DNA of 64,000 nucleotides from Leptodontidium sp. MPI-SDFR-AT-0119. Its lineage: Eukaryota; Ascomycota; Leotiomycetes; Helotiales; Leptodontidiaceae. The stretch lies in NCBI GenBank assembly GCA_020726505.1, contig JAHLEZ010000002.1, positions 5,084,001-5,148,000 on the forward strand, written 5' to 3'. Shown one piece after another: positions 36,516-47,403 of this stretch. A program made the translations under genes and the position numbers. Below the pieces are notes generated by a model. The model saw only the letters and a list, made by a program, of their open reading frames with translations. It made no database searches and had not been told where the DNA came from. Each line of letters begins with the position of its first letter. Position 1 is the stretch's first letter.

Positions 36516-37187
36516 ATGCGTTTCAGCCCTTTGTGCCAGATTCTTCTCGCACTCGGCTTGACCAATGTTGGTTCTACCCTGCCCACCGAGCCCACAGAAG
36601 ACAGTGTACCATATCCTCTACTATGTAGCGACATAGACTTCTCGCATTCCAACTTCATCGACTCAGAACCAATTAATTGCATTAAGGATTTCAGTTCCAT
36701 GAACCCCGAAAGTGCGCCAAGAATTGATTTCTGGGAAGTTTCCAACCTTACTAGCAACTACTTCGAGCCCGAAAGCATTATAGATGACTTCAACAACACC
36801 TCATCTGCCGACTCAACTCCCCCTTATTCGAATGAGACGACCCGCAGCATACAACGCCGCTCCCCAAGAAAAGGACAGCCAACGAAACCCGAGCCAACCA
36901 CGCCCTACCGCTCCGACTTCCCTAGCAAGTCTGGGTTCTTGGATGAGCCGGTTGAGCTTGATCCTGTTCTGAACGCCCCAGGGGTTCTGAGCCGTACTTA
37001 TATGAGCAATAATGAGTTCAGACAGGCGCAGGATCCTACTTATCAGACTTCGAAGCGTAAGTGGAAAGATTGGTTCAAGGGGAACTGTGGATCTAGGGTG
37101 AAGTACGAAGACAATCATCGAGACCTACGGGCAGGTGATGTACTACACCCTGCTCATGGAAATGTAGAACTAGAATTCAGTGAATAA
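36516..37187 (+). CDS. Secreted CNCDRCD-family relative lacking the cysteine core (member C)
   Basis: Single exon; ATG at 36516 gives a good signal peptide (MRFSPLCQILLALGLTNVGS) and 223 residues, although the frame is open back to 36276. N-terminal and C-terminal parts match members A and B (LLCSDIDF; then VELDPVLNAPGVL, NNEFRQAQDPTYQ, WKDWFKGNC). The central block of about 110 residues, which holds the SWCFR, CxC and CNCDRCDG motifs in the others, is absent: the PTTPYRSDFPSKSGF stretch leads straight into the ELDPVL motif. The frame is otherwise uninterrupted, so this is either a functional short form or a recent internal deletion on the way to loss. Confidence 0.68.
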   Translation: MRFSPLCQILLALGLTNVGSTLPTEPTEDSVPYPLLCSDIDFSHSNFIDSEPINCIKDFSSMNPESAPRIDFWEVSNLTSNYFEPESIIDDFNNTSSADSTPPYSNETTRSIQRRSPRKGQPTKPEPTTPYRSDFPSKSGFLDEPVELDPVLNAPGVLSRTYMSNNEFRQAQDPTYQTSKRKWKDWFKGNCGSRVKYEDNHRDLRAGDVLHPAHGNVELEFSE

Positions 37188-37493
37188 AGCAGCGTCGACA
37201 GCAATTGCGTTGTTCTTTCCGCCTCCTTTAAAGTCAAGACGTTCTTGAGTATCGCAAGTCCTCTTTTCTCATCACTGCATGGTCAAATACTAAAATCTTG
37301 GCTCGGGGTGACCATAGCTGCAGCTAGACGACGGTGGTTTTAGGTTGCCAAACGCGATTGTGCTTTGTGACCGGGATCTCACAGAGATCTACTTTGACTC
37401 CAAATACATACATTTCTGCTGCAGTCCATTGAATATCTGAGCTACACCATATTAACTAGTCATTACATCGCAATTTGGTCCACCAGTTATCGT
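37188..37493. other. Short convergent intergenic region
   Basis: Lies between the 3' ends of the secreted protein gene and the transporter. No feature seen. Confidence 0.5.
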
Positions 37494-39214
37494 CTACAAC
37501 TTGTAGTTCTTGAACTCCCTGGTCTTGATCTTCTTCTCAAACATAACATCCAACTCCTCATAAGTACGACCCATCGTCTCTGGAATACGGAACCAGGCCC
37601 ACACGAAAGAGATCGTCGACAAACCACCTGTTCATAAACATTAGTCAACACCCAACGACAATATCAGGAATCAACTTACCAAAGAAGAATCCGAGCTTTC
37701 CACGCATGTTGGCCTCATCAGGGTTGATCATGTATGGAATAGCAACAGTCATGGCGATACCGCAAACGGCTTGAACAGCAGTAGCAACAGCGATCGTCTT
37801 CGCTCTAACCTTGGTAGCAGAGACTTCACAGATGAGAACGAAGCAGACAGGTCCGATCGTGAGATCGTAAATGCCGTTCCAGATAACCATGATTGTGGAC
37901 TGGGCCCAGATCACGCCAGGGCGGTTCTCGTAGTTCGGTACACAATCAAGGATAGCGATGAGAAACATCATGATGGCGAGAGTGGCAAGACCACAGCAGT
38001 AGATACGACGACGGCCGACCTTGTTGATGAGGAACCAGGATGCGACGGTGCCGCAGAAACCGACGGCGAGATAACCGACACCCATATCGAAAGCTTTGCT
38101 ACCTGGAAGACCAGCGACTGCGATTTGTTAGCTCGACCATGCTTTTTGGAAAGATGGAGCGAATACATACGTTGAAAGAAATACGTGGCATATCCAACCA
38201 AGTAAATTCCGCTGAAGACCTGGATGGTGTAGACACCAATGGAAATCTCTGTTCTTCTCCAGTTGATCTGCTTGAAGCAGTCGAGGTAGGTAGTTCCAGT
38301 TTCCATCTCGACTTCCAATCGATCAGTCTCGATAATCATGGCCAGGGTTGGCTTGACATCCATTCCCTTGGAAGCGAGCTTCTGCAGTGATTTCTCGGCA
38401 TCTTCAAATCTGCCCTTTCGAACCAGCCACCAAGGCGACTCTGGTGCAAATGGCATACCAATCAAGATGACCAATGGCCAGAACCATTGAGTGGCAAATG
38501 GAGCAGAATACGCCCAATGTGTGTCGAGGCGAGAAGTCCCGGCAATCACACCGTTGGCGATCAATTGGCCCATCACGAAGCACAGATTAATAAAGGCAGT
38601 GAGTACACCACGGAGGGCGATAGGACAGACTTCCGAGGCATAGGCAGGGGCAATAGTGGCATAGGTTCCGAGAATGAGACCTCCAAGGAGTTCCCCTGCA
38701 AGCAAAACCTTCAGAGATCGGGCGAAGAATTGGATGAAGATGCATCCTGCAGTGAGGATAACACAACCAGCAAAAGTCTATTTCTCTGTCAGAAAGAAAT
38801 ATTCGCCAAAGATTCAGGGAAGTTTACCTTCTTACGACCCCACCATTCCATAGGATAGGCAGCTCCCAAAGCACCCACGCATTGACCAATTGGATTTCCC
38901 ATTCCGAGACCAGTTTGCCACGCTGCGCTGATGATGTATTCCCCCTCAAACAGATAGCCGAAGTCGTTCTGGAAAGAAGGAGTGGCGTACAGGTTACCGA
39001 GTAGTTGAGGATCAAAGGCTGTCATGATTATACCGAGCGAGAAGAAGATAGACCATCCGACGGCACCAGGGTACAACTTCGCTGCCTCGAAGAAGCTCAT
39101 CTGATGCTCAACTTCAGTAGCATGTCTAGCTTCAGCTGAGTTGAACTCCTTGGAGTCTCCGACGGCGACATCGCGCACTGTGTTCTCGACGTCGACTTCA
39201 CTTGGAACTCCCAT
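37494..39214 (-). CDS. MFS sugar transporter (alpha-glucoside/maltose permease-like)
   Basis: Four exons: 39214-38828, 38777-38171, 38117-37680 and 37627-37494, 521 residues. The N-terminal cytosolic stretch is acidic. Twelve hydrophobic segments follow, with sugar-porter signatures: the ...WWGRKK loop after TM2, GGLILGTYATIAPAYASEVCPIALRG (split here by the reader at 20), PESPWWLVRKGR before the central loop, a QVFSGIYLVGYATYFFQ helix, NKVGRRR between TM8 and TM9, and PETMGRTYEELD after TM12. These are the standard Sugar_tr motifs and indicate proton-coupled sugar uptake at the plasma membrane. The alpha-glucoside subgroup is suggested by the ASKGMDV/ETGTTYLDCFKQINWRRTEI central loop. The upstream region has six CreA-type sites. 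Confidence 0.92.
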
Positions 39215-41348
39215 TATGGCGGCTTTGTCCTTCTTTCTTTTGGCGATGGAGATGTGGGGAGGAGGGGTGAGGAAAAAGAAAAAGGAGTTCGACGAGGAGC
39301 AGACACGACCATAATTATACTTCAGATGTCGTCGGACTGGCTTCCCAAAGCGGTAAAGACCCGGGGAACTCTATCGGTGTCTCTCTGGCGACGGATGATA
39401 AGAGATGTCAGGATGATTGTTGAATCGATGTATCGTGAATGGGTAATTCGAGGATGGGAGCGCCGGTGAACAGCGGAGAACTGGGATGAAGTTCTCCGAA
39501 TATCCCCCACTTTCGCCGGTGGAACGTTGCTATCGCCCCCTGGCCTGCCATTCATCCCCCGGTGAGTCTGGAGAAGTTTGCTTGTGATCAAATACCCGTG
39601 CGGGCGGTCGATTGATTTCCTCCATTAGGGATTCCCGATACCATGGACGTGTGTTTCTTATCTTTAGAGTTTGTCCGGATGTCGGCTTGTGTTGTGGAGG
39701 AAAGCAAGCATGGGCGTTTAGTGCTGGGGAAAGTGGGGTGGGTGGTTGGAACACTTGATTGATGTATACCCGGATTTTGAAATTTCCAAGAGTCCGTATT
39801 ATCAATTCTTCTACAGCTGTAATACTTCAGGTCAAGTATCAAGAAAATGTGCTCGAGATGGTCACAATTCTTTTGTGTTATGTTGAATCAAGGCGCTTGG
39901 GAAAGCTTGTCCCTCTTGGAGACTTGGAGGTTTGTCATTTCTCGGCACGCCGAGAGGATTTCGGATAACCAAGTTTCTACGGCATGGACGATTATTTTGG
40001 CTTTTGAAGGGAAGCAAACACTAACTAAGCGGAGGATGGAAGACAGAAGCACAAAATCATCACGTGCATTGGGTGCAAGTCACGTTACAGTCAAGAGGAG
40101 GTTGAGAGATGCTGCAACCTGTATTCCGAGAGCGCCAGCAGAGGCGGCAGTGATGAGAACTTCCTAGGTTCAGCATGGGGCTGGCTGAGTAGGTGCACGA
40201 TAGACTTCTACGTATTTCCTTTGATTTTATTTAGAACAGCCAGCAAGAATTCGGGGACGCTGGTGGAAGTTTTTCTGCTTTGATTTGTGGGGATGTGACA
40301 GGTAGCTGTTCCTCAGATGCTTTGAGAATGCACGTTCTTTTTCATGTGGAATTGGCCGCCATAATTCACACCCATTGCCCTTGGGTCCGAGACTGCCGTT
40401 CTAATATTCCGCAGCTCGGAATCCACTCCAATTACATTTTGCAGCATTCTTCTTTGTTTACGGAAGCAAGTTTTGAAAGTGGCGCTTGGGTTATCTAGAA
40501 TAGCTCCCGCAGCGTCGGAATTCTTGCAGGCACAGACCATAACTTTCATCCTTTGTTCCTCGAATGTATCTCCCACCCGAAGCTAATGTCTCGGGAGCAT
40601 CTTCCTTTGAGATCAGCAGCTCTAATGTCAATCCTCAGGTAGACTCGCGGCTTGATTCGTGCCAACAGTCCTCGGTGCTGCTCGTTTTGATTCAGAACAA
40701 TGCTAGTTGTCTGTAAAATGATCGTCTTTGGTTTTTGGATCGATTTGTGGCACCGGCAGTTTATTTATACCATACCTGAGTCAAGCATTTCGGTTCTAGC
40801 CTCACCACTTTCTCTCTCCGTGCCATGTAATTCTTTTAGTTATCTATATTTACAGCTCTTACACAACTAACGAAACGTCAAAATGAAACCTTTCAAATTT
40901 CGAGACTGATGGCTCGCTACTGTCCCGGTGAACCCAACACTCTGATATCGTGGTTCCATATGTGATCGTCTTTGTACGGATGGTCTTGTATCGGTAGGAG
41001 CATGTCGCACCCAGAGCAATTTCCGTCAAGACAACCCTGATCCACACATTATCAACCGCATCAGTGGAATAACAATATGAGACAGTTTAAGGGAAATGCA
41101 CGCCTGGTCCAGTGCTCCATGTTCTTCAATTGAGCTCCCCAAGAGGCCTTAAACCCATATATGACAATTCACATGCCCATACTTTATGGACCTTTCTACG
41201 AAGTATCTCTGGCAGGCCCTCTTAACCTCTACCTCTAACTTATACTCATTTCTATGCCTCTCTAGGACTGGCTTCCGCTGCTTTAGTTTTCAATCTGTAG
41301 CATTATTTCACTCTTCCAATTACCGATCTCGTCGACCCTCGGAGAAAG
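39215..41348. other. 2.1-kb intergenic region
   Basis: Contains the transporter promoter (CreA-like site cluster) and the upstream region of the 41349 gene. Small reading frames at 39847-40167 and 40280-40498 show no domain pattern and are not called. Confidence 0.45.
39254..39738 (-). promoter_or_regulatory. Cluster of six CreA-type SYGGRG sites upstream of the sugar transporter
   Basis: GTGGGG at 39254-39259, CCGGGG at 39361-39366, CCCCAC (reverse GTGGGG) at 39505-39510, CCCCGG (reverse CCGGGG) at 39557-39562, CTGGGG at 39724-39729 and GTGGGG at 39733-39738. CreA represses alternative-carbon genes through such motifs, often in pairs. Roughly two would be expected by chance on both strands over this length, so six is a moderate excess. 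Confidence 0.4.
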
Positions 41349-42288
41349 ATGTCTGTTCCAATTCGGGACCTATTGGAAGGTTCTATTCTATATTTGCCTC
41401 CACGAGCTCCTCCCAATGAAAACGAACAGCCTCAATGCTTAATCACTGACGAGGATTGCCCCATCCCTACAGAAGCCTATGACCACTTGATTCTGGTTGT
41501 TGGGATCGAGAAGGAAAACACAGGCCAGAATCCAGACATTTTATTTCTCACGGTACGATCACAATATATCAGCCCAAGATATGGAAAGGAACTAACTTTC
41601 GCTGATTAGATGACTGCTACCCCCGCTTGAAATTGACATGACACCATACTCACCTGTTGGACCAGTATTTGGGCTGCCGATCGAATCTCGGCATGTCCTT
41701 GAAGATGGACTGTATCTCTCCAAGCCAATATATATAAGATTGAAGCACATGTCCCGATTACCACTCGACAGATTCCGCACAGTAAACTCGAAGAAAAACT
41801 TCTTTGAAGGAAATGCGGGACCCGTGAAGGCATTTCACTATCGCTTGAACAAGACATCGTACCACAGAGCACTGAAGGAGGCCAATTTGGATGTCCCGGC
41901 CACTTGGTACTACCCTCCGAGCCCTCCACGATGGCCTGAAAGTCATTCGAGACCTACCAGACCTACTAGGCCAGGGAGCCGAACAACTCGACGACAATTT
42001 CCGAAGACAAAACGGACCAAATATCCCCTTCTTCACGAGAAGAGGTACACTTTGAGACCCACCACCAACGGGTTGGTTAAGGCGACCACACCTGCTATAT
42101 CTGCTTGGAGGAAACCGAATGTGCCTCCCGTTATGTTGGCGACAGGATCTCACACAGACTCGCCTGACAGTCTTCGAGAAATTATGACCAACGCCGGGAA
42201 GGATGTGCAGCCCATTTCAATTCAAGCGCGAGAGCCATTGCCTCGTAAGACGGGCACTTGTTGGGATCAGGGATATCCTAAGTTTTGA
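41349..42288 (+). CDS. HPVVVL-family protein (member 3), apparently frameshifted
   Basis: Exon 1 41349-41552 (MSVPIRDLLEGSILYLPP, then CLITDEDC and YDHLILVVGI) and exon 2 from 41610, with a 57-nt intron containing an actaac branch site at the same phase-0 position as in the other two members. Immediately after the acceptor, the frame reads six residues (MTATPA) and hits a stop. The next frame, entered one base later within a run of five C at 41620-41624, is open to 42288 and carries the family's second half (GLYLSKPIYIRLKH, HYRLNKTSYHRALKE). The C-terminus is basic and Pro-rich, with no transmembrane helix. This is either a one-base insertion in the homopolymer (pseudogene or assembly error) or a splice form I cannot see. 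Confidence 0.62.
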
Positions 42289-42386
42289 CAGTTTGACTAT
42301 GGTTGGTAATTCGGGCCCTTGAGACGAGTTAGAAGGGGTATGTAAAGATATGTGTTTTGCCTTCAACAACTCTCCCCCAGATCAGA

Positions 42387-43415
42387 TCACCAAATTGCAA
42401 TACATCTCACCTCCACACTCTCTCGTGCCTCCTCCTGTTCAGTCCCCTCTATTGTAACACTAGAATGCATCACCCCACCAGCAACACCCCTGCCCTCCTT
42501 CTCCGCTAAACTATCAAACAATTGAATGACAAGCACCTCATCAGGTTCCTGCTTCGAGATCCAATACCACTCATGACTATCCCTCCCATACGCCAAGAAC
42601 ACATTCTCCCTATGTCCCCTCTCCACATCCCCCTCCTCTCTCACACCCGTGGGGAAAACAACACTAAACTCAACATAGTCCTCAACCGGAAAACTCCTGC
42701 AATCAGACAACGCCAGCGGATCTCTCCTCACAGTCTTCAACGGCCGCCAAATACTAAACATAGCCCACCTAGGCCCATCATACCTACTCCCCATCTCCTC
42801 AAGCTTAACTCCAGCACCGAGCAGCCTATCTTCAGCATCCACGACCTCTCTAGCAAATTCCCGAGTCCGAGGATGGTATTTCCTCAAATGCGTCCGCGCT
42901 CCCTCAGGCGCGTAGTCTAGATGTACTTTCGGCGCCGGACTCCCCCCAGATCCAGCTCTCGTGCCTACCATCTTAGGGAATTCCAACATCTCCGCTTCCG
43001 ATTCTTCTCGTGCCAATCCGTCGATTTCAGTGTGGATGTTATTCCGCATCACGAGCTGGTCTGTGAATACTTTTTTAGCGCCCGTGAGGAATTTCACGAG
43101 TGTTTCGATTTCTGGGATGTAGATCTCTCGGAGGAGGGTCTCATTGGTCCAGTCTGAATGGGTGGATGGGGGTGATGCCATGGCTGTTGGGGAGCGACGA
43201 GCGGTGAAGCCGTGGGTGGAGAGTTTGTAGGGTGAGTCCTCGCCTTGGTCGAGGGAAGATCGGATGTCTGTCATTGGGAGAGAGCGGACATCGCTGAATT
43301 CTGCGAGGGTTGGGAGGTGGTAGAAATGGGTACTTGGAGTGGGCTTGGTGCCTTTGGATATGTACCTGAATGCACCGTATGTTGGAGGGGAGGGAGGTTC
43401 TGAGATGCTACCCAT
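42387..43415 (-). CDS. AsaB/GA4-desaturase-like hydroxylase (non-heme iron oxygenase family)
   Basis: Single exon; the ATG at 43415 (MGSISEPPSPPTYG) gives 342 residues, the usual family size, while the frame stays open to 43547. The middle contains KFLTGAKKVFTDQLVMRN, then PAPKVHLDYAPEG, which supplies a His-x-Asp pair (about H165 and D167). GPRWAMFSIWRPLKTVRRDP and ALSDCRSF are characteristic family blocks, and ENVFLAYGRDSHEWYWISKQ leads to VMHSSV (about H317) and VEVRCIAIW (Arg about 337). This matches the fungal family of GA4 desaturase and AsaB, presumed Fe(II)/2-oxoglutarate-type enzymes acting on secondary metabolites. No biosynthetic core enzyme is adjacent, so the substrate is unknown. 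Confidence 0.87.
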   Translation of the reverse strand: MGSISEPPSPPTYGAFRYISKGTKPTPSTHFYHLPTLAEFSDVRSLPMTDIRSSLDQGEDSPYKLSTHGFTARRSPTAMASPPSTHSDWTNETLLREIYIPEIETLVKFLTGAKKVFTDQLVMRNNIHTEIDGLAREESEAEMLEFPKMVGTRAGSGGSPAPKVHLDYAPEGARTHLRKYHPRTREFAREVVDAEDRLLGAGVKLEEMGSRYDGPRWAMFSIWRPLKTVRRDPLALSDCRSFPVEDYVEFSVVFPTGVREEGDVERGHRENVFLAYGRDSHEWYWISKQEPDEVLVIQLFDSLAEKEGRGVAGGVMHSSVTIEGTEQEEARESVEVRCIAIW

Positions 43416-44062
43416 TGTTGATGTTCTTTGTAAAGTAGTTTGGGGAGATGGTTGGTTCGAAGTGCAAACTCGTGACGAAAAACTCACAGCTCGGAGGAAA
43501 CTTTGGAATAGATACGGATAGAAAGGGAAGAATCTATAATATATCATTATCGAGGTTCATTGTAGTGTGAATGCGTAAGCTCTGGTGATACAATGCACTG
43601 ATGAGCTGAGATAAGCGCGGGGTCTCGAGATAAGGATGTATCCCCACTTTCTTGGTCGTTTACCCAGCTCACGGGATCGACCCCCCTATTACTATGATCT
43701 GAATGCAGAAGCAATGGTCGCTAAGCAGTTGCAAGTTATTAGCATTATATTTCTACCCCTAATACAACGAGAAGGAAAGGATGAAGGGAGGAGAGGAAAA
43801 TAGGCTGTCTGTTGTCTGGGAACGATGCATCATTTCTACCTGGAGCAATATCTAGCAATGCAAGCTAAACCAGAGATTGATGGGAATATCAAAATTGATG
43901 ACTGAATTACAGAGAAGGAAAAAAAGTCTATCAATGAGGAGAAGAAAGAAGAAAGAAACAAAATATGCACCACCGCCGGGCCAAGGGCCCTGACCAGAAC
44001 TAACCAAAGTCTTCCTCAGAAACCAAAACACCATCGCAACAAGCCAATTCTTAAATCGTCAC
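43416..44062. other. Intergenic
   Basis: Promoter of the oxygenase gene and 3' region of the next minus-strand gene. Nothing else recognised. Confidence 0.5.
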
Positions 44063-45271
44063 CTATGGCCCACCACTTACGCCAGCACTCATCACAGCAA
44101 CCTGCGCACCTCTCAGCCGATCAATCTCCTTCTTCAACATAACTATAACCGTAACCACAACTGTAACCTCATCAATCAAAACCTCTCCCTCTCCCTCTCC
44201 CTCTCCCTCTCCCTCTCCCTCTCCCTCTCCCTCTCCCTCTCCCTCTCCCTCTCCCTCTCCCTCTCCCTCTCCCTCTCCCTCTCCCTCTCCCTCTCCCTCT
44301 CCCTCTCCCTCTCCCTCTCCCTCTCCCTCTCCCTCTCCCTCTCCCTCTCCCTCTCCCTCCCTCTCCCCACCAGCACGAATCAGGCACATCTCCAACCTCC
44401 CTCCATTCCCCGCAGAACTACCTCTCGACCCTGGCGTCCTCGTCTCCTCGCCACGAATCAACTGGGCGACCCTCACCCGCCCACACTCCTTACCATGTTC
44501 ATTCTTGAAAACCTTTTCCAGCACGAGGAGGTTATTCGGAGCTGAAGAGACGGAGTTGGATGTTGATGGGAAAGAAGCTTTTTCTTTGCGGCTGCAGTAT
44601 CGCCATTCGAATGTTCCATGGCGAGGGGATGTGAATTGGATCGTGCGGCCGAGGAGACGGCGGCTTGTTAAAGGGAACTCCTCTGCATCTGTCGTCGAAC
44701 ATACTCCGCTGATGCTATCGCTATGACTGACTTGTGTCGCTGCTGCACTCGAATCCGTTTTCTTGTCGACGAATGCATCGGCACTTGCGTCGGGACCAAC
44801 ATCTTCCTCATCAGACTCAACGAAACTATCCTCATCCCTCCCAATCCTCACCACAGGCGGCCGACCAGGCCCAAAGCGATACGTAGTTCTCGCAACAGCA
44901 GTCTGACTCTCATCCTCCGCATCAACAAGGAAACAACTCCCACTCTTCCTCACAGGTCTGATGGACAGCCATTTCGGCCGCTCGGTCTTCCCGTCTCTAT
45001 CGCATGCGAAGATAGGTATGCAGAGCTCGTTTGTGGAGAGGGGGAGTGAGATCATGGCTTTTCCGGCGGATTGGATCTGTAGAATTGAGGTTGGGTTGAA
45101 GGGGACTGTGGAGGATGGGATTAGACCTTGGGTTGTTGAAGCGATGGATGAGGCGTAGGAGGGTGGGAGGGTGGATGTCGTGGAGAAGATGGAGGGTGAG
45201 TATCGGTTTAGTGAGAGTCGGCGGAGAGGGATTTCGGAAGTTGATGTTGACATTGTAGCGGTTTTGGACAT
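44063..45271 (-). CDS. Orphan fungal protein with a Gly-Glu repeat expansion
   Basis: Single exon, 402 residues ([19 protein letters not shown]). The N-terminal 60 residues are Ser/Thr-rich. A beta-rich core follows: [45 protein letters not shown], an acidic Ser-rich loop, then [45 protein letters not shown] and LEMCLIR. This strand pattern looks like a single beta domain with an acidic insertion. The C-terminus has a hydrophobic [19 protein letters not shown] helix. Between [10 protein letters not shown] and that helix lies about 60 residues of alternating Gly-Glu, encoded by the 44182-44367 hexanucleotide array. No function is known to me. Confidence 0.75.
   Translation of the reverse strand: MSKTATMSTSTSEIPLRRLSLNRYSPSIFSTTSTLPPSYASSIASTTQGLIPSSTVPFNPTSILQIQSAGKAMISLPLSTNELCIPIFACDRDGKTERPKWLSIRPVRKSGSCFLVDAEDESQTAVARTTYRFGPGRPPVVRIGRDEDSFVESDEEDVGPDASADAFVDKKTDSSAAATQVSHSDSISGVCSTTDAEEFPLTSRRLLGRTIQFTSPRHGTFEWRYCSRKEKASFPSTSNSVSSAPNNLLVLEKVFKNEHGKECGRVRVAQLIRGEETRTPGSRGSSAGNGGRLEMCLIRAGGEREGEGEGEGEGEGEGEGEGEGEGEGEGEGEGEGEGEGEGEGEGEGEGEGEGEGEGEGEGEVLIDEVTVVVTVIVMLKKEIDRLRGAQVAVMSAGVSGGP
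44182..44367. repeat. (CCTCTC)n hexanucleotide array, about 30 copies, coding for (Gly-Glu)n
   Basis: A nearly perfect 6-bp repeat of about 185 bp within the 44063-45271 coding sequence. Because the unit is two codons long, length changes preserve the frame. On the minus strand, the other two frames read as Gly-Arg or Arg-Glu repeats and are artefacts. Confidence 0.95.
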
Positions 45272-45874
45272 GTTTATCTCGTCTAGTGCCTGGATCTGAA
45301 AATCGAATTGCCTGGTATCGGTGAGGAATATATTCGACGCTTAATACCGTGCCAGTGGTGTTTGGTGAAAAATATCGCTTTCCTTGCCCTTGGGTTCGGA
45401 TCATTGATATATCAACAACAATTCAGCCTTGTAGTTTCCCCTCTGGCATTCCCGTGCCTGCGCCTCATCATCGAAGGCATCGAAGCTTGGCGAGGGCTTA
45501 GCTTCTTACGCAAAAGGGGGGTGCGATACGGAAAGCGAAAGACACGGGAGGAAGCGATCCAATCATCCAGCACAACCGTTCTGATGAGATCTCGGTGCGT
45601 CAGGCGGGGCATCTGTGTTCCGCTGCTTATTCTGTCGATCCGATTGACTCTTTTGGGGTTAACAAGGTTCTTCGGATTGATTCTTTGTTTGCTTGGCTCT
45701 CAATAACGTTAACCTGAAATTTTGACGGAAAAAAAAAAGGCTGTGTAGACGTCATGGGGTACAATTCGTGCATGTTGCGAATAAATGAAGATCGGGATAA
45801 CCGATCCACAGGGATTGAACACCACCAACGAGTCGGGAATATCCATGCTGCTGATTCCACCCAGGTTCAACATT
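45272..45874. other. Intergenic
   Basis: Upstream of the Gly-Glu gene and downstream of the transcription factor. A plus-strand frame at 45308-45706 has hydrophobic stretches but no supporting signal, and I do not call it. Confidence 0.45.
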
Positions 45875-47403
45875 TCATTCATAAACTCCAGTAGAAAGCC
45901 TCCCTTTCAGAACTTCCTGCTCAACCCACAATGTCCATCGGAAATACTCGATCATGTCGGGCGGAATATTCGAATGCAGAGACGTTAACCACCCAACTGT
46001 AGGATTCGATCTGGTTGGATCACTGGTCTCTTCGTCGGGATTTACCAGCTGTCGGTGAGCTCGCTCGCTGTTCGTGATGGGAGTCATCTGTTTGTTCAAA
46101 ATTAGCAAGTTGTCCGTGAGAGGCACTCGAGAGGAGACCGACAATAAGTTGCATAGCTACGAAATGTGCCTGCAGTAGTTTCCCGACAACATTTGCAGGG
46201 TTGATGAAGTGGACGAAATCTTCTTGGGGTAGGAACATGAAAAGACTGTAGTACTTTCGAAGTTCCATATAGGCTAGAAGTAGTGTTAGCAGAGAGCATC
46301 GACCAGAGAGATCTTCCAACTCACCATCTTGCGAAGAAGTCACCAAGTTCCGCGCCATGCTCAGGAGTCTCCCATACAGGAGTAGCTCAGATTCCTTTTC
46401 GCACAGGAATCCGAATTTCTCCAAGGCCCTGCAAGCAGCTCGAGATACATCTGAATGAACGAGTGGTGCAAGTTTTAGAGCGGGCCCAATGAATTCTAGC
46501 TGCTCGTCTCCAAATGCCTTCACAAACAGGAACTTCATCCGACTATATCCCATCTTCGTACCGATAGCGAGAGTTCCGCGAATGAAAGACATGTATTCCC
46601 CCAGACCGTCAGCAATGAACACAGAGTGGAACAACAGAGCAAAACATGTTGCAAGCATGGCATTGCCTTGTATGAATGTTTTGATGCCATCGTCAATGGC
46701 CTTGTTGAGTGATTCGATGGCTTTCACTCGATGTGACATGGCGGTCACCTTCATCTCTGGGTCGCCCTTTTTGGCGGAAATGTCAGCTGCAGCCAGAGCT
46801 AGCATGGCGTGTAGAAGAAAATCGTACTGAAAAGTCAGCCATGTTCAGGGAAATGGATGCGATGACTTACATTTGGTGCAATGCTTGGTATTTCATGTGT
46901 CCATACAGCATCATTTCCGACTGGGTGCGATGGATAGGCTGATTGTATGAAGTGGTTGAATAGCCGGAAGTCTTGGATCGTGAAGACCGGTGGTGGTGAT
47001 TGAGGGTTTACCGGAATTGAGCTTGCAGGGCTCGGTCTTCGTATCAATGGCCCAACTTGGGTGATCTGGATCTCGGGCCATTCGCATTTCAGATCTCGGT
47101 GGGCGCAATAGTCGCATGATGGACGATTCTCTTTGCACTATTTTTGGTCAGCCATTTCCACTCCCGATAAAAGCTCGGGGCAATGCATACCTTTATACGG
47201 GCTCGCTTACAATTAAAACAGCCGGTCCTTGACTTGGTGTGGCCTTTTCTTCCTCGTTTCTTCACACTTCCATCATCGCTCCTCGCAGTATCGACATCTG
47301 GTGGAGAACGCCACTGATGACTTTGGGGGGTAATTGCGAATTGACTGGATGCCCGAAGCGTCTCCGGAGAATCATCTGATGGGGTGTTCTGCAGTAAATT
47401 CAT
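45875..47403 (-). CDS. Zn2Cys6 transcription factor (Upc2/Ecm22-like layout)
   Basis: Five exons: 47403-47191, 47137-46871, 46826-46325, 46273-46143 and 46087-45875, 441 residues. The cluster begins GCFNCKRARIK and continues after the first intron as CKENRPSCDYCAHRDLKC (C-x2-C-x6-C-x6-C-x2-C-x6-C), preceded by a basic KKRGRKGHTKSRT arm. The remainder is the helical regulatory domain typical of this short class: FRLFNHFIQSAY, HAMLALAAADIS, AMSHRVKAIESLNKAI, CFALLFHSVFI and YMSFIRGTLAIGTKM. The final intron (55 nt, tgctaat branch site) is needed to reach the C-terminal NPTVGWLTSLHSNIPPDMIEYF segment; without it the frame ends early. Targets unknown; neighbours do not form an obvious pathway. 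Confidence 0.86.

Noticed and set aside
44172..44387. Two small frames of Gly-Arg and Arg-Glu repeats
   Set aside because: Alternate-frame readings of the hexanucleotide array inside the larger Gly-Glu coding sequence.
45308..45706. 132-residue plus-strand frame with hydrophobic stretches
   Set aside because: No start context, no family motif and it overlaps the promoter of the minus-strand gene at 45271.
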